Positions 17,899 to 25,500 of a stretch of DNA of 64,000 nt are shown piece by piece. The stretch comes from UBA7672 sp965279085 (lineage in GTDB: Bacteria > Pseudomonadota > Alphaproteobacteria > Caulobacterales > Hyphomonadaceae). The DNA lies in assembly GCA_965279085.1 (NCBI GenBank), contig OZ257149.1, positions 1,364,001 to 1,428,000 on the forward strand, read 5' to 3'. Under the pieces are notes generated by a model. The model ran no database searches, was not told where the DNA came from, and saw only the letters and a list, made by a program, of their open reading frames with translations. How positions within the stretch are numbered: position 1 is the first letter of the stretch; each line of letters starts with the position of its first letter. The position numbers were made by a program, and so were the translations under genes.

Positions 17899-18408
17899 CT
17901 AGGCCCGCAGCGCGTCCCGCGCCAGCCTGTCCGCGAGAGCGAGAAGCGTTGGAATCCGATGCTCGCCATGCATCCGCTTGACCGCCCCCGCCGCCTCACC
18001 TGCCTCCACGCCAGCCGCCGTGACATAGAGCGGGCTGTTGCTTACCGTCCGCCGCACTTCAGCAGCCCAATAGCTCGCGCCGTGGAATTTCGTCTTGGCG
18101 ATTCCGACGACGCTGCTCGCTCCGCCCAGCGCCTCGAACAGGTGCGCGCCGAGCCCTTTGCGATCCTCGGCTCCAAGCCAGACATAGCCATCGATCACGA
18201 TGATCTCCGGCTTGCGCGGCAGCATGCTCAGCACCGCGATCAGCAACGGCATTTCGCGCTTGTAGAATTCGCCAGGCTGATAGTCCGCCGCCGGCCCCGC
18301 GCGGTGGGTGAACTGGGCCAGCGCGCTTGCACCCGTCCAATCCTCGACCGTCACGCACGCCGCGGCCGAAGCCGTGTCGCTGTAGGCGGCATCGAGGATT
18401 GCGATCAC
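17899..18408 (-). CDS. Endonuclease V-like protein (short form)
   Basis: 169 residues starting with GTG, directly at the first core strand. Residues aligning with the EndoV active site are visible: Asp6 (ILDAAY), Tyr43 (DYQPGEFYKRE), Glu52, Asp73 (IVIDG), Lys105 (GIAKTKF) and His150. EndoV cuts near deaminated bases (inosine) in DNA or RNA. The normal family length is about 220 residues; the N-terminal 30-40 residues and part of the usual DGHG-type loop are absent or changed (DGYVWLG). Only 4 bp separate it from ridA. Confidence 0.75.
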   Translation of the reverse strand: MIAILDAAYSDTASAAACVTVEDWTGASALAQFTHRAGPAADYQPGEFYKREMPLLIAVLSMLPRKPEIIVIDGYVWLGAEDRKGLGAHLFEALGGASSVVGIAKTKFHGASYWAAEVRRTVSNSPLYVTAAGVEAGEAAGAVKRMHGEHRIPTLLALADRLARDALRA

Positions 18409-18412
18409 GGGA

Positions 18413-18802
18413 TCAGCCCCGCGAGATTACCGCGTCAGCTTCGACTTCGACGAGCCAGCCGGGATTGATTAGCGCGCTCGTGCCGAGGAACGACGTTGCC
18501 GGTTCGATGTCCTTGAACACCTCGCCATGGGCTTCGCCTGCTTCCTTCCAGCGCGACATGTCGGTCAGAAACACCCGCGTGCGTACGACATGCTTGATGT
18601 CGGCGCCCGCCTGCGCCAGCGCGCCTTCGATGATCTCGAGGCAGCGTTTCGTCTGACCCTTCACATCGCCCGGCGCGGCGACCTCGCCATCCTTGGCAAT
18701 GGGCGCGCAGCCCGAGACGAATACGAGATCTCCCACGCGCACCGCGCGCGAGAACCCGAGGCCCAGCTTCGAGCCGCTGGGGACTTTCATCACATCCGGC
18801 AT
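18413..18802 (-). CDS. RidA family deaminase
   Basis: 129 residues, the normal family length (YjgF/YER057c/UK114 fold). Motifs include FSRAVRVGDLVFVSGCAP, GQTKRCLEIIEGALAQAGADIKHVVRTRVFLTDM and the C-terminal VEVEADAVI. RidA proteins hydrolyse reactive enamine/imine intermediates. It sits between the thiolase (4 bp upstream) and the EndoV-like gene (4 bp downstream), so it is co-transcribed. The specific substrate is unknown. Confidence 0.9.
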   Translation of the reverse strand: MPDVMKVPSGSKLGLGFSRAVRVGDLVFVSGCAPIAKDGEVAAPGDVKGQTKRCLEIIEGALAQAGADIKHVVRTRVFLTDMSRWKEAGEAHGEVFKDIEPATSFLGTSALINPGWLVEVEADAVISRG

Positions 18803-18806
18803 GTTA

Positions 18807-19988
18807 TCAGACCCGCTCGATCGCCATGGCGATGCCTTCGCCGCCGCCGATGCACAGAGCAGCCATGCCGCGTTTGGCGCCCTTCTGCTCCATCGCGTTG
18901 ATCAGCGTCACTACCACGCGGGCGCCCGAAGCGCCGATGGGGTGGCCGAGGGCGCAGGCGCCGCCGTTCACGTTGACCTTGTCGTGGCTGATGCCGAGTT
19001 CCTTCATCGCGATCATCGGAACGACCGCGAAGGCTTCGTTGATCTCCCAGAGATCGACGTCCGAGGCTTTCCAGCCGGCCTTCTCAAGCGCCTTCTGCAT
19101 CGCCGGCACCGGGGCCGTCGTGAAGTAGGCCGGCTCGTGGCTGTGCGCCGCCGTGGCGACGATCCGCGCGAGCGGCTTCAGGCCGCGCTTCTTCGCTTCC
19201 GACTCCTTCATCAGCACCAGCGCCGCGGCACCGTCCGAAATGCCCGAAGCGTTTGCCGCCGTCACCGTGCCATCCTTCGAGAAGGCCGGGCGAAGCGTCG
19301 GGATCTTCTCCGGCATCGCCTGACGCGGCAGCTCGTCGGTGTCGATGGTGACATCGCCTTTCTTGCCCTTGACGGTCACCGGCGTGATCTCGCGCTTGAA
19401 GCGGCCTTCCTTGGTCGCCGATTGCGCGCGGCTCAGCGTCTCGAGCGCGTAGGCGTCCTGTTGCTCGCGCGTGAACTGGTATTCTTTCGCGATCATGTCG
19501 GCGTAGTTGCCCATCGCGCCGCCGCCGTACGCGTCCTCAAGACCGTCCGTCGCCATGTGATCCTTCAGCGACGCCGCGCCGTATTTGTGACCCTTGCGCA
19601 GGTCGACCAGGTGCGGAGCGTTCGTCATGCTCTCCATGCCGCCCGCCACAACCACGGTCGCGTCGCCCGCGAGGATGGCCGCGCGGCCCATCACGGCCGC
19701 CTGCATGCCAGAGCCGCACATCTTGTTGACGGTGGTGGCTTCCGAGCCTTTCGGCAGACCCGACTTGATGCCCGCCTGGCGCGCCGGCGCCTGGCCCTGT
19801 CCGGCCGGCAGGCAGTTGCCCATGTAAACGAGCTGCACGTCCTCGCCCTTGATGCCGGCTTCCGCGACCGCGCCCCTGATGGCCAGCGCGCCCAGCTCGT
19901 TGGCGGAGAAGCCCGCGAGTTCGCCCAGCATCGCGCCCATCGGCGTGCGCGCCATGCCTACGATCACGACCGGATCAGAAGCGCTCAT
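18807..19988 (-). CDS. Acetyl-CoA C-acyltransferase (thiolase)
   Basis: 393 residues, a complete thiolase. The nucleophile cysteine is in NKMCGSGMQAAV, the His of the active site in INEAFAVV and GGACALGHPIGASGAR, and the second catalytic cysteine in AALCIGGGEG. Catalyses thiolytic cleavage or condensation of acyl-CoAs (beta-oxidation or acetoacetyl-CoA formation; sequence alone does not separate these). First gene of the thiolase-RidA-EndoV-ADH-DUF2332 run. Confidence 0.93.
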   Translation of the reverse strand: MSASDPVVIVGMARTPMGAMLGELAGFSANELGALAIRGAVAEAGIKGEDVQLVYMGNCLPAGQGQAPARQAGIKSGLPKGSEATTVNKMCGSGMQAAVMGRAAILAGDATVVVAGGMESMTNAPHLVDLRKGHKYGAASLKDHMATDGLEDAYGGGAMGNYADMIAKEYQFTREQQDAYALETLSRAQSATKEGRFKREITPVTVKGKKGDVTIDTDELPRQAMPEKIPTLRPAFSKDGTVTAANASGISDGAAALVLMKESEAKKRGLKPLARIVATAAHSHEPAYFTTAPVPAMQKALEKAGWKASDVDLWEINEAFAVVPMIAMKELGISHDKVNVNGGACALGHPIGASGARVVVTLINAMEQKGAKRGMAALCIGGGEGIAMAIERV

Positions 19989-20114
19989 GGGGAAAGACCT
20001 TTCTCATGAAATGTGCGGCGCACAATCCTCCCGGGCCTGCCGGGCGTCAAGCACGCCGGGGAACGTGGGCGGGGCTAATCCGTTGGGTCTTCAGACCTAA
20101 TTCCGGAGAAGCGT

Positions 20115-20590
20115 ATGTCAGGCGTAACGATCGACCATAATGCATGGGTCATGGTGGGAGATGGCGAAAAGGCCCTGTTCTTCAGGAACGAGGGCGATGC
20201 GGCGTACCCGAACCTCGAAGTCATGGACGTCCTCGAACATGAGAGCCCCAAATCCAGCGAACAAGGGACAGACCGGCCCGGCCGCGCTTTTTCCTCCGTG
20301 GGCGGCCATCGCAGCGCGATGCAGGAGACCAACTGGCACAAGCTGGAGAAGCACCGCTTCGCCAAGGAAATCGCCGACGCCCTCTACTCTGCCGCTCACA
20401 GCGGCCAATATCAGAAACTGGTGATAGCGGCGCCGCCCATGATCATGGGCGACATCCGCAAGGCCCTGCACAAGGAGGTCTCCGACAGGGTCGTCGCCGA
20501 GGTCTCCAAGGACCTCACCAACATGCCCCCCCCCCCCACGAGATCGAAAGAATTCTCGTTGGTAAAAACAACGGAGCCGCAAATGGCTAG
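20115..20590 (+). pseudogene. Host attachment protein (PF10116-like), frameshifted at a 12-C tract
   Basis: The frame matches the host-attachment family through RKALHKEVSDRVVAEVSKDLTNMP. There a run of twelve C (20526-20537) shifts reading. With 10 or 13 C it would continue HEIERILVGKNNGAANG and stop at TAG 20588-20590, the family's usual ending, for about 157-158 residues. As given, the frame instead runs into the next gene and makes an apparent 277-residue fusion ending at 20948. The cause may be a sequencing or assembly error, a real mutation, or slipped-strand phase variation. GGAGAA precedes the ATG at 20115. Confidence 0.8.
20526..20537 (+). repeat. Homopolymeric C tract (12 nt)
   Basis: Twelve consecutive C inside the host-attachment gene. 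In-frame lengths would be 7, 10 or 13. Tracts of this length are known hot spots for slipped-strand mispairing and for sequencing error. Confidence 0.95.
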
Positions 20591-20948
20591 ACTTCACCAG
20601 ACCGACGACGTTCGCCCCGTCGACATGGAGGTTGGCGACGACGACAACCCCGGCATCGCCCAGGAGCTGGCGGCCGACGACATCGACGACATCGCGTTCG
20701 ACAGTCATCTGAGTGTGAATGATCGCAAGCGCCAGCTCATGGGCCTGCTCGAGGAAGTTCGCGCCCGCCGCTCCGGCGAATTCATGGGCGACATGGAGGA
20801 GATCTCCTCCCTCATCCGCGACCGCCTCGCCGCGCTCGGCAATCCCATGGAAAGCCAGACCGTGATGGAGTCCACCGGCATGGACCCGGACGGCCGCAGC
20901 GACGATGACGATCCGGCCGATCACATCGACGACGAAGACGACGACTAG
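20583..20948 (+). CDS. Acidic hypothetical protein
   Basis: 121 residues with many Asp/Glu; a C-terminal DDDD...DDEDDD tail and a central helical part (NDRKRQLMGLLEEVRARRSGEFMGDMEEISSLIRDRLAALG). The ATG at 20583 has GGAG at 20573-20576, 6 nt upstream. It overlaps the expected TAG of the host-attachment gene (ATGGCTAG), so this is a separate coupled gene rather than part of a fusion. No family recognised. Confidence 0.72.
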   Translation: MARLHQTDDVRPVDMEVGDDDNPGIAQELAADDIDDIAFDSHLSVNDRKRQLMGLLEEVRARRSGEFMGDMEEISSLIRDRLAALGNPMESQTVMESTGMDPDGRSDDDDPADHIDDEDDD

Positions 20949-20953
20949 TAATT

Positions 20954-22231
20954 CTAGAAGCCCAGCTGGTTTGCGGCGCCCGATCCTTCGGGCGCCGTTT
21001 CCTTGCGTGCGGGCGCCAACCCCACACCCAGGAACAGCGTCGCGCCGAACAGGAAGCATCCCGCGCCGACCCACAGCGCCATGTCGTACGACTTGTAGCT
21101 GTCGAACACGAAGCCGAACAGCAAGCCGCCAATGCCCGTGCCGCCGACGACAGCCGCATTCACCGCGCCCATGATCGCGCCGAACGACGCCATCCCGAAA
21201 TAGCGGCTGACCAGGAACGGCCCGACATCGCCCTCCGCGCCCTGGCTCAGGCCTGCCAGAACAATCCCGATCAGCATTACCCATACGATAAACGGTCCGC
21301 CGGCCAGAAGCACGCACCCGATCGCCGGTATCCCCATCGCGGCGAATGCCACCACGGGCGGGTAAAATCGGTCGAGGCATATGCCGGAGATCATGCGGCC
21401 CAGAAACACCGATACCGCGAACGCCGACAATACCTGCGCCACATCCGCCTGACCGAAGCCTTTGTCGGCGACGATGGCGGCCATCGAGCTCATGATGCCG
21501 CCGGAGGGGATGTTGATGATCGTCATGCCGAGCACGAGACACCAGAACGCCGGCTGGCGAACGGCCTCGCCCAGCCCGGTGCTCTTTTCCTCCGTCGGCG
21601 TCTCGACCGGGCGCGGCCGCGCATGGCCGACATCCTTCGGCATGACGAGCAGGCCCAGCAGCGAACCCGCCAGCCCCACGAGCCCGATCAGCACCCATGC
21701 GCCACGCCAGCCCGCCTGCCCCATCACCATCACGATGGCGATGGGCATAAGCGCCGCCGTCAGCGTCACCGACGACAGCGCGATGCTGAGCGCGAGCCCG
21801 CGTGATTTTCGGAATTCCGCCGAGACGACACGCGCCCAGGTTATGCTGGATGTGCCGAGCCCGAGGAATACGAGCAGGAACATCAGCCCGTAATACAGCG
21901 GCAGGTTTCCGTTCTGTACGCTGAGGCCGAACGCTGCCGCCGCGTAGCCGACGCCGCCGAGCAGGATTACGGGACGCACGCCCCACATGTCCGACAGCTT
22001 GCCGACGAGTGGCGCGAGCATGCCCGCCGCCAGTGTCGAGAAGCTCGACAGCGCAGCTTCTCCGCGCGTCCAGCCCATCTCTTCCGTCTGAGGGCGTACG
22101 AAGACGCTGACGATGAACGAGAACAGGATCAGTCCCGTGGAGGAGCCGAATGCCGCCGCGCCGACCGTTCGCCAGCCCTTGCGCCATTCGGCGATCACGC
22201 CCGCGCGGTCCGGAGTCTCCGTCTTCGACAT
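20954..22231 (-). CDS. MFS transporter (oxalate/formate antiporter-like)
   Basis: 425 residues, twelve predicted membrane helices. The helix 2-3 loop GKLSDMWGVRPVILLGG matches the MFS signature, and helix 4 contains SSITWARVVSAEFRKSRGLALSIA. The overall pattern is nearest the monocarboxylate/OxlT-like branch; the substrate is unknown. The gene is followed convergently by the acidic protein gene, 5 bp away, and preceded by the thioesterase gene on the same strand. Confidence 0.88.
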   Translation of the reverse strand: MSKTETPDRAGVIAEWRKGWRTVGAAAFGSSTGLILFSFIVSVFVRPQTEEMGWTRGEAALSSFSTLAAGMLAPLVGKLSDMWGVRPVILLGGVGYAAAAFGLSVQNGNLPLYYGLMFLLVFLGLGTSSITWARVVSAEFRKSRGLALSIALSSVTLTAALMPIAIVMVMGQAGWRGAWVLIGLVGLAGSLLGLLVMPKDVGHARPRPVETPTEEKSTGLGEAVRQPAFWCLVLGMTIINIPSGGIMSSMAAIVADKGFGQADVAQVLSAFAVSVFLGRMISGICLDRFYPPVVAFAAMGIPAIGCVLLAGGPFIVWVMLIGIVLAGLSQGAEGDVGPFLVSRYFGMASFGAIMGAVNAAVVGGTGIGGLLFGFVFDSYKSYDMALWVGAGCFLFGATLFLGVGLAPARKETAPEGSGAANQLGF

Positions 22232-22316
22232 CGCACCGCCCCTGTTTCAGCGGAGCCTAGACGATGCCTGCGCGGGAAGCGAACGCCCTCTCGATTTCCT
22301 GATCGGTTCGCTTTCC

Positions 22317-22811
22317 CTAACGGGTGCCCAGCACGAGCAAGGTCGATGTGCCGTGAGCATAGAGTTTTCCGTCGGGACCCGTGAGGTTCGCGTCGGATGT
22401 GATGATCGTGCGCCCGTTGCCGAGGATCTTTGCCTCGCAGCGATAGACACCGGAGTTCGGCTTGATCGCGCGCACGAGATTGCCCTTCGTCTCCAGCGTC
22501 GTGTAACCGACGCCGGGCGGCAGAAGGGTCATCGCCGCGCAGCCGCAAGCCGAGTCGATCATCGTCAGCGCCCAGCCGCCATGCACGGCCCCCATCGGAT
22601 TGGCGCTTTCCATGCCGGGCTCGCCGGCGAAGACGACGCGGCCCTCGTCCGCCTCCGCGATCCAGAAGTTCAGCGACTTGCTGATGCCCGCTGCGGGGAG
22701 CGTGCCGTTGACGATGCCGCGAATAATGTCGAGCCCGGGCATCTTCTGCGTCTCTGCCGTTACGGCGACACCCACCGGAACGCCGCGATGCAGAGTTTCA
22801 TTCCCGCTCAT
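22317..22811 (-). CDS. PaaI-type hotdog thioesterase
   Basis: 164 residues from the ATG at 22811, which has GGGAGGG 3 nt upstream. The hotdog core is NPMGAVHGGWALTMIDSACGCAAMTLLPPG ... GRTIITSDANLTGPDGKLYAHGTSTLLVL, with the PaaI-type HGG turn. Expected to hydrolyse acyl- or aryl-CoA thioesters. It diverges from the enoyl-CoA hydratase gene over 71 bp, consistent with a shared acyl-CoA role. Confidence 0.88.
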   Translation of the reverse strand: MSGNETLHRGVPVGVAVTAETQKMPGLDIIRGIVNGTLPAAGISKSLNFWIAEADEGRVVFAGEPGMESANPMGAVHGGWALTMIDSACGCAAMTLLPPGVGYTTLETKGNLVRAIKPNSGVYRCEAKILGNGRTIITSDANLTGPDGKLYAHGTSTLLVLGTR

Positions 22812-22882
22812 GATCCCTCCCGTGGCGTGGACGCTGGTCTCGCGCCATCGCATAACTGGCCGCAACTGTCAGGGAGGTGGGC

Positions 22883-23677
22883 GTGCCCGATAACTTCATC
22901 AAGGTCGAGACCCAGGGCCGCATCGCGATCGTGCGCTTCGACCGAGGCGACAAGGCCAATGCGCTCTCGGCTGAAGCGCTGCGGCAGCTGACCGAAACAG
23001 CGCGCGGCTTCCATGCGCGGCCCGAGGTTTCCGCCGTGGTTCTCACCGGACAGGCGCACAACTTCACCCTCGGCGCAGACCTCAAGGATCCGGCGCGCGC
23101 CGAGCTGCGCGGACAGAAGCTGGCGGCGCGTCGCATCTCGCTGCGGGCGGGACCGGAGATGTGCGAGGCTTGGGAGAAGATCGACGCCATCACCGTCATG
23201 GCGATCGAGGGCTGGTGCGTGGGTGGCGGCGCGGCGCTCGCCGTCGCGTGCGACCTGCGCGTGATGGCGAAGTCCGCAACCGTGTATGTGCCCGAGGTCG
23301 CGCGTGGCATGAACATGAGCTGGGGCTCGATCCCGCGCATGACGGCGCTCGTCGGCCCTGCCCGCGCCAAGCGTCTCGCTGCGCTGTGCGAAAAGGTCGA
23401 CGCACAGACGGCGCTGAACTGGGGCCTCGCTGATGCGGTTGCAGAGGACGGCCAGGCTGTCGCCCGTGCGATCGAGTTCGCAAAGGCCGCCGCCGAACTT
23501 CCGCCCACGGCGCTGAAGCTGGTGAAGCGCGACGTGAACATCGCCGCCCTCGCGCTATCGCAGGCGACCGCTCATCGCGACCTCGAAGCCTTCGCGCTGA
23601 TGGAACGCTCCGAGGATTTCGCGGAGGGCGTGTCGTCTTTCCTCGAAGGCCGGAAGCCGAACTTCACGGGCGACTGA
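22883..23677 (+). CDS. Enoyl-CoA hydratase/isomerase family protein
   Basis: About 264 residues (crotonase fold). The oxyanion-hole segment is NFTLGADLKD, and a second signature is AIEGWCVGGGAALAVACDLRVMAKSATVYVPEVARGM. GTG 22883 is preferred over GTG 22877 because AGGGAGG (22871-22877) is then 5 nt upstream. Acts on CoA thioesters in fatty or aromatic acid breakdown. The catalytic glutamates of classical hydratases are not both obvious, so isomerase or another crotonase activity is possible. Confidence 0.88.
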   Translation: MPDNFIKVETQGRIAIVRFDRGDKANALSAEALRQLTETARGFHARPEVSAVVLTGQAHNFTLGADLKDPARAELRGQKLAARRISLRAGPEMCEAWEKIDAITVMAIEGWCVGGGAALAVACDLRVMAKSATVYVPEVARGMNMSWGSIPRMTALVGPARAKRLAALCEKVDAQTALNWGLADAVAEDGQAVARAIEFAKAAAELPPTALKLVKRDVNIAALALSQATAHRDLEAFALMERSEDFAEGVSSFLEGRKPNFTGD

Positions 23678-23685
23678 GGCCGCTG

Positions 23686-23943
23686 TCACTTCAATCCGGC
23701 ACGGTCGCGGCGGTTCTGGTTGATCACCCAGTTCGGCGTGCCGCCGGGAGAGAAGCCTTTCGGATCGAGCATGACGGGGCCGCTACGAACGTGTTCGGGA
23801 CGAAGCCGTTTATTTCTGTCCTCGATGGATAGCAGCCGGTCTGCGATCCGGAGCCACCGTTCGGCAGCAGCCGGATCGCCCGCGCGGACCGCCTTCCGGG
23901 CGTTGTCGATGGACCTGTAGTGGTCGCCTGTCTTCCTGAACAT
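23686..23943 (-). CDS. Small hypothetical protein
   Basis: 85 residues. The N-terminal half is basic and helical (YRSIDNARKAVRAGDPAAAERWLRIADRLLSIEDRNKR), resembling a TPR-like hairpin; the C-terminal half is low-complexity. AGGAG stands before the ATG. It converges on the enoyl-CoA hydratase gene, 8 bp away. Upstream lies the 624-bp structured gap. No family recognised. Confidence 0.65.
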   Translation of the reverse strand: MFRKTGDHYRSIDNARKAVRAGDPAAAERWLRIADRLLSIEDRNKRLRPEHVRSGPVMLDPKGFSPGGTPNWVINQNRRDRAGLK

Positions 23944-24567
23944 GAAATCTCCTATCGGGTGGATGGTTGTTTGCTTTTCGCGGCGGACGCGATCCCGCGT
24001 TCAGGCCGGTGCTCACCGCCTGTGATGCTGTCGCTCTGGCCCGGAAGGGCCGGGGACGCGGGATGGCCCCGCGTGATTGGGCGACTGCTCGTGCGAGCAG
24101 CTACCGGTAGTCAAAAGGAAAACGCGACATCCCGCGTCCCCGCGATCGTTTGCGCGTCAGCCGGATCACGGAGGTCTTTCACCTCGTGGACCCTGGGCCG
24201 GCGGCGGAAAGGCCGGGCTGTTCATGCCCGGTCCCCTGTGCCGGATGTCCCGCCCTTGTCAGGAACAGGACCCCATACTCTCCCGACGTTGGCTGTAGAG
24301 ACAGCATTCCGCAGGACCCAACCGCTCGATCGCATCGCCCCCGCTTCGTGTGAACACCGCGAATGCCCTCCCATGCGGAGGCGATGCGCGGATTATAAGT
24401 CCGGTCAGGGACCATGCGGGATTGAAACAGCTGCGTCCTACAGTTTGCGCAGCTAGCGGCTTGAAAGCGTGCGGGATGTTTTTCGGCTGTCCTACGAACT
24501 GGTCGCAGCTGTTTCCTGCAATGAGTGGCCTGCGGTTCGAAAATTCTGTGTCGTTCTGGCGCCCCGC
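23944..24567. other. 624-bp gap with perfect inverted repeats, no convincing gene
   Basis: No frame here has family character or a good ribosome-binding site. Structure is marked. GGGGACGCGGGATG (24052-24065) is the exact inverse of 24128-24141. A hairpin CTGCTC-GTGC-GAGCAG lies between them (24085-24100). AGCTGCG (24429-24435) pairs with CGCAGCT (24448-24454). GAAACAGCTGCG (24424-24435) is the inverse of CGCAGCTGTTTC (24504-24515). It may be a structured ncRNA locus, a long leader for the 85-residue gene, or a decayed element. Confidence 0.5.
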
Positions 24568-24960
24568 CTAGCCCACGGCGTTCAACTCTTCGAATGCCGT
24601 GCGAACAGCTTCCACCAGGTCCCCCGGACGAAACGGCTTTGACAGTAAAGCTGCGGCGCCCGCCTTACGCAGCCGCCGCGCGTACAGATCGTCATCCACC
24701 CGTTCTGAGCACACAATGATAGGTGGAGGCCGGTTTCCGAAAGCACCGCTGGCGATGCAATCCAGCAGATGGAGGACGTTTGTCCCGCGTGTTTCGGCAT
24801 TCACGAGTATGAGGTCGATCGCATGCGGCGACGCATACTCAAGTGCACGCGTCCCATTGGAAGCTTTGATCGCGTCTATCCCGCAGCTTCGAAGTATCGC
24901 GCGCATGTAAAGCCGCATGAAAGCCTGGTCTTCGACGATCAGTGCGCGAAGCAATGCCAT
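24568..24960 (-). CDS. Receiver-domain protein lacking the phospho-acceptor aspartate
   Basis: 130 residues, a stand-alone CheY-like receiver. The acidic pair (E10-D11 in LIVEDQ), Ser85 and Lys108 (LSKPF) are kept. The position of the acceptor aspartate is Asn54 (DLILVNAETRG). ATG 24960 has GGAGG 8 nt upstream; ATG 24966 would leave only 2 nt. With no output domain and no acceptor it is probably a phosphorylation-independent pseudo-receiver that acts by protein binding. It follows no other two-component gene. About 90 bp of unassigned sequence lies upstream. Confidence 0.82.
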   Translation of the reverse strand: MALLRALIVEDQAFMRLYMRAILRSCGIDAIKASNGTRALEYASPHAIDLILVNAETRGTNVLHLLDCIASGAFGNRPPPIIVCSERVDDDLYARRLRKAGAAALLSKPFRPGDLVEAVRTAFEELNAVG

Positions 24961-25083
24961 TGGCATTTCCTCCCCCTTCTCGAAATGCAATCACAAGAGC
25001 GGGCGCGCCTGCGCCGATGCACATCGCCGGCACGCCGGGGTGATTGCTACGGTCTTGAATGCTTGAACTGAGGGATGACGCCT

Positions 25084-25449
25084 TCAGGCGCGAGGAGGCC
25101 GCTCCAGCGGCGGGGGCCAGCGTGAGGTCACCACATCACGCAAGCGTTTCGAATGCTCGACCGGGCCCTCGACGATGGTCGCAAAGCCTATCGAATTGCG
25201 CTCGGGCATTGCCAACTGGATGACGAGCTGGGTTTGCTCAAGATTGCCGTCCTTGTGATCCATCGGGTCATCGATGACGTCGAAGGCCGCGATGAAGGCC
25301 ACAATTGGGGATGAATTGCCGGCTTCAATTTCGAGACCGGCGACGTGTGCGAGGTCATCAAGCGGCCGCCCAAACGCAAGCATCACGGCAAGGTACGCGA
25401 TCAGCGTCCTGGCGAGGCGTTTGCCGAACGAATTGTATCCGGTGCGCAT
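25084..25449 (-). CDS. Hypothetical protein with N-terminal hydrophobic segment
   Basis: About 121 residues from ATG 25449; the frame is open to a TTG at 25476. A hydrophobic stretch (LARTLIAYLAVMLAFG) near residues 11-26 could be a membrane anchor or signal. The rest shows no recognisable domain. It lies 51 bp downstream of mnmA on the same strand. Only a weak AGGG precedes the ATG, so the start is uncertain. Confidence 0.5.
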   Translation of the reverse strand: MRTGYNSFGKRLARTLIAYLAVMLAFGRPLDDLAHVAGLEIEAGNSSPIVAFIAAFDVIDDPMDHKDGNLEQTQLVIQLAMPERNSIGFATIVEGPVEHSKRLRDVVTSRWPPPLERPPRA

Positions 25450-25500
25450 TAGCCCTGCGATGTATGCGGCTAGCAAATTGCCGAATTTGAAACGATCCGT

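Noticed and set aside
20115..20948. A single 277-residue fusion protein
   Set aside because: The family's normal C-terminal end is recovered in the other frame right after the 12-C tract, and the second part has its own ATG with a well-placed GGAG. Two genes explain the sequence better.
24383..24405. A tRNA-like anticodon arm on the minus strand (CGGA-CTTATAA-TCCG)
   Set aside because: No matching acceptor, D or T arms could be built around it.
24413..24428. ATTGAAAC, resembling the end of a type I CRISPR repeat
   Set aside because: It occurs once, with no regularly spaced copies or cas genes nearby.
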